64,000 nt of DNA from Cycloclasticus sp. (lineage in GTDB: Bacteria; Pseudomonadota; Gammaproteobacteria; Methylococcales; Cycloclasticaceae): assembly GCA_040743155.1 (NCBI GenBank), contig JBFLJU010000001.1:1302001-1366000 (forward strand), given 5' to 3'. This document shows positions 48,379 to 58,112 of the stretch, piece by piece (positions within the stretch are counted from its first letter, which is position 1; each line of letters begins with the position of its first letter). The notes under the pieces were generated by a model. That model worked only from the letters and a program-made list of their open reading frames with translations. It searched no databases and was not told where the DNA came from. The position numbers were made by a program, and so were the translations under genes.

Positions 48379-50330
48379 GCTGATTTTTTTACTTGGTCTT
48401 TAAGATTAAGCTTTGAGTTATTAATACGGCGGAAAAAACGATTCACATCATTAATATCTTGCGTAATCGGCATCGCCGGTAAGGATTGAATAAATACTTT
48501 GCCGTAACCCTTGCTTGATAACCGAGGGTCGCACAATACCAGCACGCCTTTATCTTCAATATCACGAATGAGTCGCCCCGCCCCTTGTTTTAAGGTTAGC
48601 GCAGCCGATGGCAATTGAAACTCTGAAAAAGGTGACTGGCCATTATCAGTCATATATTCAAGTCGCGCCTTGGTCACCGGATCTCCTGGAGAGGCAAAGG
48701 GTAACTTATCAATAATAACGCAGGATAGCGCCTCACCTCGCACATCAACACCTTCCCAAAAACTGGCGGTACCCAGCAAAACGGCTCTTTCTGAACGCCT
48801 AAAAGACTCGAGCATTTGTTGTTTAGGCAGGTCGCCTTGCACAAGCAATTTAAAATTTGTTTCCGCCAATAAAATATTCGCCGCCTCTTGAAGTGCCTTA
48901 TGAGAAGTAAATAAAATAAAGGCCCTACCCTCACTGGCTTCAAGTACTGGGATGACTTTTTCAATCATCGTTGCGGTGTAGTTATAATCCCGAGGCTCTG
49001 GCATGCCTGTTGGCACATACATTAAGGACTGATGCACAAAATCAAACGGGCTTTCCCAGAGGCCGGTTTCAGCTTCCTGTAAACCCAGCCGTTGAGTAAA
49101 AAAATCAAATTTATTGTTTACCGACAACGTAGCCGAAGTGAACACCCAGCTTGCATCGCTGGTAAAAGCGAAACTAGCAAAGGCTTTTGAAATATCCAAT
49201 GGCGTCCTGTTAAAAGTAAACGTCCGGTGGAACGTTTCAAACCATTGTATCCAGTCGCTTGTATCCTGATTTGCGAACAACCTTAGACGCAGCAAGACAT
49301 CTTCACAACGCTTCCAACATGCTTCCAAGCCTTTCGAACGTACAGCAACCTCCGTTAACACCTTGAACAATTGTTCAATGCGGTCAATCAAACAGTCGAG
49401 CGCGTGTAAAAAGTCTTTCAGTTGTTCCAGCTCATCCCAAGAGCCTTTTATCGACTGTTCGGGTAACAGCTTACGCATTTCACGAATATCTTCGTTAATG
49501 ACGTGCGTTAAATCGATCAACGACGGCATATCCGCGGCTAACTTTAATTGTTCAGAACTCACGTCGCTTAATAAAGACAGAATTTGGCGCGCACTCACCG
49601 ACACCCCTAAAAACCGTGATGCCGTATCAATCAACTGATGTGCTTCATCTATGATAATCAGCTCTGCTTCCGGCAATAATTGGCCAAAACCGTCATCCTT
49701 TAAAGACCAATCCGCACACAACAAGTGATGGTTAACAATTAGCACATCGACTTCTTGCGCTTTTTTTCTAGCCATCAATGGAAAGCACTCACTAATCATT
49801 GGGCATTCTTGCCCTAAACAATTATCGGCTGTTGATGTCACCTGCTGCCATACAAACGAGTCTTCAGCCACCGATGTTACTTCAGCAATATCGCCGTCAA
49901 TTGTTTGGTTTGACCAACGTTCTATCTCCGCTAATTCTGCGTCTGACTCTTTATCAAAACTAGTCGTTTGCATTTGCGCCTGATCAAGGCGATATAAACA
50001 CAGATAATTTGATCGCCCTTTCAGCACTGCTCCTTGAACAGGGACATTCAAAACATTACGAATCAGCGGGAAATCTTTTTCAAAAATTTGATCTTGTAGG
50101 TTACGCGTACCTGTTGAAATAATGGTTTTTTTACCGGATAAAATCGCAGGAATTAGGTAGGCAAACGTTTTCCCCGTACCTGTCCCAGCTTCTGCCACAA
50201 GGTGCGTATGTTGACTAATGGCAGTTTCAATAGCACGCGCCATGGACAACTGCCCTTGGCGTGGCTGGAAGCCTTTTATGTGTTTTACTAGCTCACCATC
50301 TGAGCCAAATATGCTGTCAAGGTCGTACAA
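48375..50330 (-). CDS. yoaA: DinG/XPD-family iron-sulfur DNA helicase YoaA
   Basis: The 651-residue SF2 helicase has P-loop AGTGTGKTFAYLIP (about 45-58), IIDEAHQL, HHLLCAD and the C-terminal GTASFWEGVDVRG and QGAGRLIR motifs. Cysteines between motifs Ia and II (NCLGQECPMISEC) are the expected [4Fe-4S] ligands. The YoaA group helps tolerate chain-terminated or damaged replication ends. It precedes tsaB and follows an unknown gene by 21 bases. Confidence 0.92.
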   Translation of the reverse strand: MYDLDSIFGSDGELVKHIKGFQPRQGQLSMARAIETAISQHTHLVAEAGTGTGKTFAYLIPAILSGKKTIISTGTRNLQDQIFEKDFPLIRNVLNVPVQGAVLKGRSNYLCLYRLDQAQMQTTSFDKESDAELAEIERWSNQTIDGDIAEVTSVAEDSFVWQQVTSTADNCLGQECPMISECFPLMARKKAQEVDVLIVNHHLLCADWSLKDDGFGQLLPEAELIIIDEAHQLIDTASRFLGVSVSARQILSLLSDVSSEQLKLAADMPSLIDLTHVINEDIREMRKLLPEQSIKGSWDELEQLKDFLHALDCLIDRIEQLFKVLTEVAVRSKGLEACWKRCEDVLLRLRLFANQDTSDWIQWFETFHRTFTFNRTPLDISKAFASFAFTSDASWVFTSATLSVNNKFDFFTQRLGLQEAETGLWESPFDFVHQSLMYVPTGMPEPRDYNYTATMIEKVIPVLEASEGRAFILFTSHKALQEAANILLAETNFKLLVQGDLPKQQMLESFRRSERAVLLGTASFWEGVDVRGEALSCVIIDKLPFASPGDPVTKARLEYMTDNGQSPFSEFQLPSAALTLKQGAGRLIRDIEDKGVLVLCDPRLSSKGYGKVFIQSLPAMPITQDINDVNRFFRRINNSKLNLKDQVKKSA

Positions 50331-50351
50331 GAAAGTATCCGCGTTAATTTT

Positions 50352-50861
50352 TTATGAGGTCCAATCACGCCACGCCGTGACATCCAAACCGTCTTCTTTT
50401 GTCCATACTAGCGTAGCAATATTGCGGAAGCGTGCAACTGACATCGCTCCGCGTTTCATCCGGCTAGAACTCTCGTTAAGATTATCAAAAATATCATCAC
50501 GCGTTGCTTCGAATATATCGAACGCCTGATAGTTTTCGTTCATCAAAACCAGCACTACCGAGTCCCATTCTTTATCAAGCTTGAGCTGCCCTAGCCGTTG
50601 CCCTCTATAGTTATCGTTAAAAATGGTACGTGCTTTAATTTGTACCCGCTTTGGCCCTCGCGTCGTTACACGATTGGCATCAAAACCTTGTGAGCGGTCA
50701 TCACACAACTCCAGCCCCAGTAGCTTGCAGGCATCGTGCTCTGCGATTTCATTACTAACACCCGGCAGTGGTTTACCAGTCATTCGTTTAAAGTCTGTCG
50801 CTAACTGCCTAGCTTGCTCTATCAATTTATCGACTGAGTAAACACTCGTTGGCGTAGTCAT
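50352..50861 (-). CDS. Unknown protein with a possible PD-(D/E)XK nuclease-like core
   Basis: The 169-residue product begins with a helical region. The pattern IAEHDACKLLGLEL (about 38-51), then GFDANR (about 58-63) and RVQIKART (about 71-78), looks like the E, D and (Q/E)xK series of the restriction-endonuclease fold. The end is a basic helical region. I do not know a function. The ATG at 50861 lies just one base past the stop of the lipoprotein gene. An in-frame upstream ATG at 50882 lacks a ribosome binding site. Confidence 0.6.
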   Translation of the reverse strand: MTTPTSVYSVDKLIEQARQLATDFKRMTGKPLPGVSNEIAEHDACKLLGLELCDDRSQGFDANRVTTRGPKRVQIKARTIFNDNYRGQRLGQLKLDKEWDSVVLVLMNENYQAFDIFEATRDDIFDNLNESSSRMKRGAMSVARFRNIATLVWTKEDGLDVTAWRDWTS

Positions 50862-50862
50862 C

Positions 50863-51429
50863 TTAGAACAACCTAGCCGCATGAGTGCGAGCTTCCAGCG
50901 CAGCGCTGTCGTTACTTAAACTATCGTAGCAAGCAGCCATCAGCAACCAATTATTACGCTGTAACTTTCTATTACCGTCTGATAATAAATTAGATTTCTT
51001 CGCTAAGCTGATCGCTAATACGTGTTTATTTTGCTGATACCGAACGTTGGCTAACGCGTGCCAAACTTCTGGGTCTCGCGGCGCTATGCGAACGGCTCGC
51101 TCCAATTTAGAGGCCGCAATATCTAGCTGGCCGGTTTCACTTTGTTGATACGCGCTATCCAGTAAAGCAATCACCGCTGGGTTCTGAGATCCCAATGAAT
51201 TATCACTGGCTTGGCTGTAAGGAAGTTCAACATCACCGTGCGCGGGCAGTTCTTCAATGGGGAATGTTTTTACCTGCTGCGGGAGTGTCTGCGATGGGTA
51301 GCGTGCCGCCTCACCCGAGCGGCCTATGGGCGCGGGCTCTTGGTTGTACATCGAAAAATCTGCACACGCCGATAAAGCCAACGTCATCACGATGAGGGCT
51401 ATTAATTTTATAATTTTTTTATCTGTCAT
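50863..51429 (-). CDS. TPR outer-membrane lipoprotein, probable PBP1b activator (LpoP-like)
   Basis: The 188-residue product has a lipoprotein signal (lipobox L-S-A-C, Cys22) with Ala at +2, so outer-membrane targeting is expected. A Pro/Gln-rich disordered linker (about 25-85) precedes TPR-type helices (about 90-170, NPAVIALLDSAYQQSETGQLDIAASKLERAVRIAP and WHALANVRYQ). It overlaps the end of the PBP1b gene by 11 bases. In Pseudomonas aeruginosa the TPR lipoprotein LpoP, encoded next to PBP1b, activates it. The start ATG at 51429 is chosen because it opens the signal peptide. Confidence 0.75.
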   Translation of the reverse strand: MTDKKIIKLIALIVMTLALSACADFSMYNQEPAPIGRSGEAARYPSQTLPQQVKTFPIEELPAHGDVELPYSQASDNSLGSQNPAVIALLDSAYQQSETGQLDIAASKLERAVRIAPRDPEVWHALANVRYQQNKHVLAISLAKKSNLLSDGNRKLQRNNWLLMAACYDSLSNDSAALEARTHAARLF

Positions 51430-53773
51430 TACCCAAGCTCTCGAACCAACTCCTTGTGCGCTCCAATGTCCTGCCAACAGCCCCTACACACGGTGAAAAT
51501 TCAACGGGTGAAGAGCCTTTTATAAATGGATATTGTACAGCATTTGTACAAAATTCATTAGCACGATAGCCCCGCCGGTCGACCCAGTTATACACCACGT
51601 CATCTGGTTTAGTCAGCTGCACACTTTCCTTGGAAATAGCACTCATCACACTTGACCAAACTTGCAAGGCACCTGTAGCCCCTGTCAATTTGGACGGTTT
51701 ATTGTCATCACGACCTAACCATACAACCGCCAAATAATCACCACTGAACCCAGCAAACCAGCTATCTCTTAATTCATCAGTCGTACCCGTTTTACCCGCC
51801 AATTTATAATTAACCGATAACTGCCTATAAGCTGAGCGCCCCGTGCCTTTGGTCATCACCTCTTGTAGTGCGGTATTAACTAAATACACAGCTGATGGGT
51901 TTGCCACCTGCCGCACACTTAAGGGGTAACGTTGCAACGCCAAATGCTCACTAGAGGTAACCGATTGAATAGAGCGTAAATGCGTAAAAAACCCTTCACC
52001 CGCCAACGTTTGGTACATTTGTGTTACCTCAATAGGCGATAACGACAACGCACCCAGTAATAACGATGGGTACGGCTTAATTGGACGCCTAACACCTAAT
52101 TCTTCGAGCGTTCGCTTTACGTTCGGCACTTTAAGCTCCATGCCTAAGCGAACAGTCGCTAAATTGTATGAATGCGATAGCGCTTCATGCAGTGGCACCT
52201 CGCCATGCTCAACTTTATCATAATTTTGTGGCATCCAAAGTTCACCCGAGCGTTGCTTCAAGCTTATTGCCGCATCATCTATAAGACTGGTTAATGTGTA
52301 TTTGGATGGTTGAGACAGTGCTGTTAAATACACCGCCGGCTTGACCAACGAGCCAATCGGCCTAATCGCGTCTAAGGCTCGATTAAAGCCACTAAACATA
52401 GGATTCCTATCGCCAATAACAGCAACAATTTCACCGCCTTCACGACGCGTAATCACCATCGCGCCTTGCAGTTTTCCCCTCTCAATGCCGTACTGCTTAT
52501 TCAACGCTTCAAGCTTCTGCTTAAACAGCTTTTCAGCCGTCGTTTGAATATTATAATCGAGCGTTGAGAAAATATTTAAGCCATCAGAACGGAGGTCTTC
52601 GTCTTTATAATCTCGACTGAGCTGACGCTTTACCAGATCTAAGAAAGCGGGAAAACGCGAACTTTTAATTTGTTTGAATGGCGAAATATCGGCATTAAAT
52701 CGCTTTGCAATCCGCCTTTGTTGCTCAGGTAACACACCGAAACGAGTCATCTCATCGAGCACTAAATTCCTACGTTTTACTGCACGCTCAGGGTGTCGTC
52801 TCGGATCATAATAAGACGGACCTTTCACCAACCCAACCAACAAAGCTGCTTGATGTGGCTTTAACTCGATCAACGGCTTATTAAAATAGAACACACTGGC
52901 CATGCCAAAACCATTGATGGAGCGTTCGCCATCTTGACCCAGAAACACTTCGTTGATATACGCCTCTAAAATTTCATCCTTGCCGTAACGAACCTCGAGG
53001 ATAACCGCCATCAAGGCCTCTTTTATTTTTCGCCATAAACTTCGCTCTGACGTTAAATAAAAGTTCTTAACCAGTTGTTGAGTTAACGTACTGCCACCTT
53101 GTACAACGCCGCCTGCTTTGATATTCGCCCACAGTGCACGCAAAATAGACTTGACTGACACGCCATAATGATAATAAAAATCACGGTCTTCAACTGCAAT
53201 TAAGCCATCAATTAATGTACGCGGAACACCGTCAAGCTTAACTAGTATTCGGTCTTCTTTATGGCTTGGATAAAAACTTCCTACTTGTACCGGGTCTAGC
53301 CGAAGCAGTGCTTCATTCAAACCCGAATTAACGTTCCTAATTGCGCTGACGCGGTTAATACTAAAGTTGATCTTGACCATTTTTGAGGGTTCTTGTCCAT
53401 CAAAGAAATTAAATACACGCGTCTTAATGGTAAATGTCGAGCCAGAACGATAATACTGCCCCCCAGAGGTAAATTTAGAGGAGCGTTGATAATGCAGGTC
53501 TTTGAGTAGCGCCTCAAATTTATTAGTGGACAGTTGCAAGCCCTGATAGATTTCTACTGGGTTAGCGAAAACATGTGCGGGTAATTCCCAACGTTTCCCC
53601 TCAAATTGAGCTCGAACAACATTATCTAAGTAGAAAACAAATACGGTTAAAACGATCACGAATAACAAACACGCCTTTAGAAATACGTGTTTAAAAAAAC
53701 CTGATGATTGTTTTTTTTGTCGCCGGACAGGCTTCTTTCTGGGAGGGGTTGCTTTAGTTCTGGACTTAGCCAT
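51419..53773 (-). CDS. mrcB: Penicillin-binding protein 1B
   Basis: This bifunctional peptidoglycan synthase has a Lys/Arg-rich cytoplasmic tail (1-27), one membrane helix (about 28-50), a UB2H-like region and the GT51 glycosyltransferase with catalytic VEDRDFYYHYG, GGSTLTQQLVKN and KIKEALMAVILE. The transpeptidase has SxxK within RPIGSLVKP, SHSYN and KTGTTDELRDSWFAG. The 784 residues are standard for PBP1b. Its partner lipoprotein overlaps downstream. Confidence 0.96.
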   Translation of the reverse strand: MAKSRTKATPPRKKPVRRQKKQSSGFFKHVFLKACLLFVIVLTVFVFYLDNVVRAQFEGKRWELPAHVFANPVEIYQGLQLSTNKFEALLKDLHYQRSSKFTSGGQYYRSGSTFTIKTRVFNFFDGQEPSKMVKINFSINRVSAIRNVNSGLNEALLRLDPVQVGSFYPSHKEDRILVKLDGVPRTLIDGLIAVEDRDFYYHYGVSVKSILRALWANIKAGGVVQGGSTLTQQLVKNFYLTSERSLWRKIKEALMAVILEVRYGKDEILEAYINEVFLGQDGERSINGFGMASVFYFNKPLIELKPHQAALLVGLVKGPSYYDPRRHPERAVKRRNLVLDEMTRFGVLPEQQRRIAKRFNADISPFKQIKSSRFPAFLDLVKRQLSRDYKDEDLRSDGLNIFSTLDYNIQTTAEKLFKQKLEALNKQYGIERGKLQGAMVITRREGGEIVAVIGDRNPMFSGFNRALDAIRPIGSLVKPAVYLTALSQPSKYTLTSLIDDAAISLKQRSGELWMPQNYDKVEHGEVPLHEALSHSYNLATVRLGMELKVPNVKRTLEELGVRRPIKPYPSLLLGALSLSPIEVTQMYQTLAGEGFFTHLRSIQSVTSSEHLALQRYPLSVRQVANPSAVYLVNTALQEVMTKGTGRSAYRQLSVNYKLAGKTGTTDELRDSWFAGFSGDYLAVVWLGRDDNKPSKLTGATGALQVWSSVMSAISKESVQLTKPDDVVYNWVDRRGYRANEFCTNAVQYPFIKGSSPVEFSPCVGAVGRTLERTRSWFESLGNDR

Positions 53774-53848
53774 AGTCGATTTAACAGATTCACAAAGTTA
53801 AGCAGTTTGCACCGCAAACACTTGCGCCATCATGTCATAGACTGGTTT

Positions 53849-55688
53849 CTACAGGGTGATTAATTTCTCAATATCCAGCGGTTTATTTAATAGCTTATCT
53901 AACGAAATAAACTGCTCTGGCAACAGCTCTTCTTCGGGCTTGCCCAACAAATAACCTTGAACATAATCAACACCCAGTTCTTTTAAAACACGGAGTATTT
54001 CAGCATTAGAGACGTATTCTGCAATCGCTTTTTTACCCAAGCTATGCGCCCACTTCGATCATCGATTTAACTAATACTTGATCTGCATGATCAACCGCTA
54101 AGTTACTGATAAATTGACCATCTATTTTCAAATAGTCAACTGGAAAGTTTTTAATATAGTTAAACGAACTAAACCCAGCTCCAAAGTCATCTAACGCAAA
54201 ACGGCAGCCTAGTGCACGAATTTTTGACACCATCTGACGTGTTTTATCAAAATTTGATACCGCAGCGGTTTCTGTAATCTCAAACGTTAAACGAGAAGGT
54301 GAAATCCATGTGGTTTCAAGTTTTTTCTTAATAACCGGTAACAAGTAATCACCTTGTAGAGCATGGCTTGATAAGTTGATCGTAAAACAAATATCTTCCT
54401 GCGTTTTAGGTAAGGCTGCAATGTAATCGATCGCGTGAGAGACCACCCATAGATCAATATGGTGGATAAGCCCCATACGCTCCGCAACTGGAATAAATTT
54501 AATTGGGCTTAATAGCTCACCATCATCACCAATCATACGAAGCAAGGTTTCATAATGCGAAACCTTTCCATTTGAAACGTCAACAACCGGCTGAAAGACC
54601 ATTTTGAATAAATCTTCACTCAACGCATGGCGTATTTTAGGCACCCATTTCGCATCATCCCTTAAGATGATCAGCTCATCATTATCGCTTTCAAACAAGT
54701 TAACCCGGTTGCGGCCTAATGTTTTAGCTGAATAGCAAGCATGATGCGCTCTAGACATCAGTTCACTCGGGCGTTTAATAGACTCTAGTGGCTCCAGCAT
54801 GGCGACACCAATACTGGCTGAAATATTATAAATATTAGAACCGGACTTAAAATCAAACTCGTCAATGGTGAGTCTAATTTTTTCAGCCATTTCCAATGCT
54901 TTCACTTTCGTTGTTTTACCGATAAAAACCTGGAATAAATTTGAACCAACACGCGCAATAAAAGCTTGGGTATCGAGAGCAGAACGAATAAGCACCGCTA
55001 CTTCTATCAGCAGCCGATCGCCTACTTCATGCCCTTCAACATCATTAACGACCTTAAATTGATCCAAGTCGATATCCAATAAAGCACCATGTTGCTTAAA
55101 GTTATTACACCTTAAAATAGCAAAATCCAACGTTTTCTCCAAACCGCTTCGATTTGACAAGCCCGTCAGTTCATCATGCGCTACTAAGTATTGAAGTCGA
55201 GCCTCCATAATCCGCCGCTCTGATAACTCCCTTACCAACTTCTCTTCATTTTCAATTCGGTCATCACGTTCACTTTTAAGCGCAAACGCTAAGTCCATCA
55301 CCGGTATTAGGTCACCACCTTCCATTGGATAATGAATAGCCGTCGCGGCATTAGCCTCGTGGCACTTAAGCATAAACGCATCATTAATCTTTGTTGTTTT
55401 ATTCGTCAAAAAGATCAATGGGATACCGTCATGCCCATCTAAGGTTGTCAGTATTTGACTAAATTTTAGTGTGTCACTCTGAGGTAATTCATAATTGAGA
55501 AGGATCGCGCCGATCTCATCAATTCGCCCTTGAAATGGACGTATCAACTCAAACACTTGGTCTTGTTTTGAAGCGCAGATGAAATTTCTATAACCACCCA
55601 ACGACAGAATCTTCTGGAGTGCTGACAAACGCTCTTCATCGTGTTCGATGATGAGGATATGCTGCTTTTTTTGTCCCAAGCTCTTCAT
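53849..55688 (-). pseudogene. REC-GGDEF-EAL c-di-GMP-type protein interrupted by a one-base frameshift
   Basis: The first frame runs from 55688 to a TAG near 54042 (548 residues). The last part continues in another frame to 53849. Removing one G from the GGG at 54051-54049 restores IEVAHSLGKKAIAEYV and a 612-residue protein, as expected for a full EAL domain. The receiver (about 8-125) has Asn at the usual phospho-Asp (ILLNYELP). The GGDEF site is GSNLF and EAL is ETL, but DDFGAGFSSFNYIKNFPVDYLKIDG is intact. This degenerate set resembles FimX-type c-di-GMP receptors rather than an active cyclase. The extra G may be a real mutation, a sequencing error or phase variation. Confidence 0.85.
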
Positions 55689-55773
55689 GTCAGTGGCCTT
55701 GTTCAGTTTACATAGTCGCTATTTCATCCTGGAAACAACCATGTGGAAATAATTTTTTTCTTTTCTATCAAGA

Positions 55774-55803
55774 ACTTTACGCCCACTCTTAACCAAATGT
55801 CAA
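55774..55803 (-). promoter_or_regulatory. Sigma-70 promoter upstream of the frameshifted REC-GGDEF-EAL gene
   Basis: The minus strand has a perfect TTGACA (55803-55798), an 18-base spacer and TAAAGT (55779-55774), four of six to the -10 consensus. It lies about 85 bases upstream of the ATG at 55688 in the divergent gap shared with the HDOD gene. Confidence 0.45.
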
Positions 55804-55978
55804 CAATAATTTCATAACAGCTTGATATTCCTAATAAGAAGGCCTTAGAATATCCGTTATTAGTAAGGGTAGCTTTCACCTTTTCATTTAGCCTATATAA
55901 CTTTCATGAGGCTTAGATAAACTTACACCTTTCACTATGCTTATTACCTTTAAAAATTACTTACTAGGATAGTAAAAC

Positions 55979-56845
55979 ATGACACGGACAGCAGCAAATA
56001 TTTGTACTCTTGACGATTTTTTAACAGGTGAGATAGAACTTTGCTCCCCACCTGAGGTTTTCATGCGCATTACACAAGCGCTTGATGACCCCATGAAAAA
56101 TGCTAAAGATGTTGCAAACATTATCGAGCAGGACCCTTCGTTAGCGGCCAGAATGTTGAAAATTGTTAACTCAGCTTTTTTTGGCTTTCCCGCTACTGTT
56201 AAAACGATTGATCACGCCATTGCTATTTTGGGAAACCGTGAAATCCGCATGCTTGTTATGACCACTAGCGTTGTTGAGAAATTCTCAAGCATGCCTAATT
56301 CCATTTTAGATATGCGCGAGTTCTGGGCTCATAGCCTAAAAACGGCTCTTTTTGCAAAATTCCTTGCTGATAACCACCCTAAAAAACGCCAACTATCATC
56401 TGTTTTTATTAGCGGGCTTCTGCATGATATTGGACGTTTAATTTTATACACTAAAGCGCCAGACCTTGCTCGCGCGGCAGCCTTACTTGTCAAAGCCAAT
56501 AAGGTCAGCGAAATTGAAGCAGAGTCATCAACTTTTGGCTTTAACCACGCTGAACTGGGTGGCGCATTGCTAGAGATGTGGAAAATACCAGAGTCCATTC
56601 AAAGTGCAGCGTCTTTTCACCATCAACCAGAAATGGCGACTAGCAATCAAGATGAAACCAATATCATCTACCTTGCAAATCTGCTAGCCCATGCAGACAC
56701 AACGTCCGAGGAAACAATAAGCGCAACAATACTGCCTGAAGATGAAATATGGGAAAACATCAATATACCTTACGGCATCGTTACACCTGCTTCTGCCCAA
56801 GTAAATGAACAGTTTAGCCACACCTATGCGATGTTTTTTAGCTAA
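55979..56845 (+). CDS. HDOD-domain signalling protein
   Basis: The 288-residue protein is a single HDOD domain (about 18-215) with [14 protein letters not shown], the [13 protein letters not shown] helix and [11 protein letters not shown] (HD pair retained). HDOD proteins act in bacterial signalling, often around chemotaxis, c-di-GMP or stress. The C-terminal 70 residues are variable. The ribosome binding site AGGA lies about nine bases before the ATG. It is divergent from the REC-GGDEF-EAL gene and convergent with the amidotransferase gene, overlapping it by four bases. Confidence 0.9.
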   Translation: MTRTAANICTLDDFLTGEIELCSPPEVFMRITQALDDPMKNAKDVANIIEQDPSLAARMLKIVNSAFFGFPATVKTIDHAIAILGNREIRMLVMTTSVVEKFSSMPNSILDMREFWAHSLKTALFAKFLADNHPKKRQLSSVFISGLLHDIGRLILYTKAPDLARAAALLVKANKVSEIEAESSTFGFNHAELGGALLEMWKIPESIQSAASFHHQPEMATSNQDETNIIYLANLLAHADTTSEETISATILPEDEIWENINIPYGIVTPASAQVNEQFSHTYAMFFS

Positions 56846-57621
56846 CAAACACTTGTAAACTCTTTTAAGCCGAGGTGAAAGACACTAAACTCACCTATCG
56901 CCATTTTCGTCCACTGTTCATTTGACGTTAATGGCTCTGTTGCTATCACCGTAACCACATCAGTGTTTGATGTTTCTTTTTTAAAGTCGACACACAAATC
57001 CGCATCGACTAGTTGAGCTTCAACAAAAGGCGCTTGCCGAGTTAACCAAGACAATTTAGTGTTACAAAAAGTATATAAGTTATCCACATTACTCATGAGT
57101 ACATTAAATATGCCATGAGTAGCCAGTTCGCGGCACAAACGTTCTATGGCTTTTCTAAGTTTTACCTTGCTCTTCGGTTTAATGGGAAACTCTTCATGAA
57201 GTTGACCCAATATCCAACAAAAGGCATATTCGCTGTCTGTCGTCCCAACCGGGATATAACCATGAAGCTCTTTCTTTTTAATGCCTTTCAATTGGCCGTT
57301 ATGAGCAAATGACCACATTTGACCCCATAATTCACGTGAAAACGGGTGCGTATTTTCCAGACACACACGGCCCCTATTAGCTTTTCTAATATGACAAATA
57401 ACCTGAGTACTTTTTATTGAATATTGCTGAATAAATTTTGCAACTTCGGAATCCGCACTCGCCACTGGGTCATGAAAAGACCGATATCCTCTGCCTTCAT
57501 AAAACGCAATACCCCAGCCATCTTTATGCGAACCTGTTTCTCCACCACGCTTAATGAGTCCACTAAAACTAAAGCAAATATCCGTTGGTACGTTCGCACT
57601 CATCCCTAACAGTTCGCACAT
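56842..57621 (-). CDS. Class II glutamine amidotransferase (YafJ family)
   Basis: The 259-residue Ntn-hydrolase starts MCELLGMS, with Cys2 as the nucleophile after Met removal. It shows [26 protein letters not shown] and FAHNGQL, the YafJ/EgtC-type signature. No synthase domain is fused, so the ammonia acceptor is unknown. It starts nine bases after the small lipoprotein stop. Confidence 0.9.
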   Translation of the reverse strand: MCELLGMSANVPTDICFSFSGLIKRGGETGSHKDGWGIAFYEGRGYRSFHDPVASADSEVAKFIQQYSIKSTQVICHIRKANRGRVCLENTHPFSRELWGQMWSFAHNGQLKGIKKKELHGYIPVGTTDSEYAFCWILGQLHEEFPIKPKSKVKLRKAIERLCRELATHGIFNVLMSNVDNLYTFCNTKLSWLTRQAPFVEAQLVDADLCVDFKKETSNTDVVTVIATEPLTSNEQWTKMAIGEFSVFHLGLKEFTSVC

Positions 57622-57630
57622 ACTGCAGTA

Positions 57631-57903
57631 TTACAACTCCTCTATCACTGTGCGTGCTATCGGAACTTGAATGTATTTTTTCTTACCGTCTTTTGTAACC
57701 CAAAAATAATAGTAGCCTTTTTGTGGGTCAGACGTTACTTTACTGTCTAAAACCATCCATGACTTTTTATGCTGCCCTTCATAAAAGGTCACTTCATAGT
57801 CACCTTCAAGCCAACTAACGCCCAAGCGAGAAATTTTATTTTGCTGCTCTTCAGAGCAACCACTAGCAAGCAATATCACAGCCAGTAACACTATATATTT
57901 CAT
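57631..57903 (-). CDS. Small lipoprotein of unknown function
   Basis: The 90-residue product has a signal with lipobox A-S-G-C (Cys16) and Ser at +2, so outer-membrane lipidation is likely. The mature part is one small domain with aromatic and lysine residues (GDYEVTFYEGQHKKSW, KGYYYFWVTKDGKKKYIQVP), which looks like a beta-rich fold. I do not recognise the family. The start at 57903 overlaps the upstream small membrane gene by four bases (ATGA), and a longer in-frame reading would bring in non-signal residues. Confidence 0.7.
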   Translation of the reverse strand: MKYIVLLAVILLASGCSEEQQNKISRLGVSWLEGDYEVTFYEGQHKKSWMVLDSKVTSDPQKGYYYFWVTKDGKKKYIQVPIARTVIEEL

Positions 57904-58100
57904 GAGTTTTCCAATTTTCTTAATACAAGGAACACCATTACAAAAGCCCCCGCAATGGCACATAACCATACGTCTGACCGTTGCAAACCCAATAAGCTTC
58001 CGACACCAGCACCCATAGCTGCCCCAAGACCACTAAACGCCATACTCCGCATCATTCTACAAAAACCACAATCTGAACCCGGTCCAAAAATCTTTGGCAT
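57900..58100 (-). CDS. Small membrane protein of unknown function
   Basis: The 66-residue product has a CGFC pair near the N-terminus, a glycine/alanine-rich stretch (FSGLGAAMGAGVGSLLG) and a final hydrophobic helix ending in LRKLENS. The Shine-Dalgarno AGGAG sits directly on an upstream ATG (58109) but is nine bases before the ATG at 58100, so the shorter start is preferred. It follows hemH by 12 bases and is coupled to the small lipoprotein gene. Confidence 0.65.
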   Translation of the reverse strand: MPKIFGPGSDCGFCRMMRSMAFSGLGAAMGAGVGSLLGLQRSDVWLCAIAGAFVMVFLVLRKLENS

Positions 58101-58112
58101 TTCAACCATCTC

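Noticed and set aside
53805-53819. Hairpin (GTTTGC-ACC-GCAAAC) between mrcB and the frameshifted gene as a terminator
   Set aside because: Stem is only six pairs and no T tract follows on either strand.
53849-54040. Short separate open frame of 63 codons starting at TTG
   Set aside because: It is the frame-shifted end of the EAL domain (IAEYVS...QGYLLGKP), not an independent gene.
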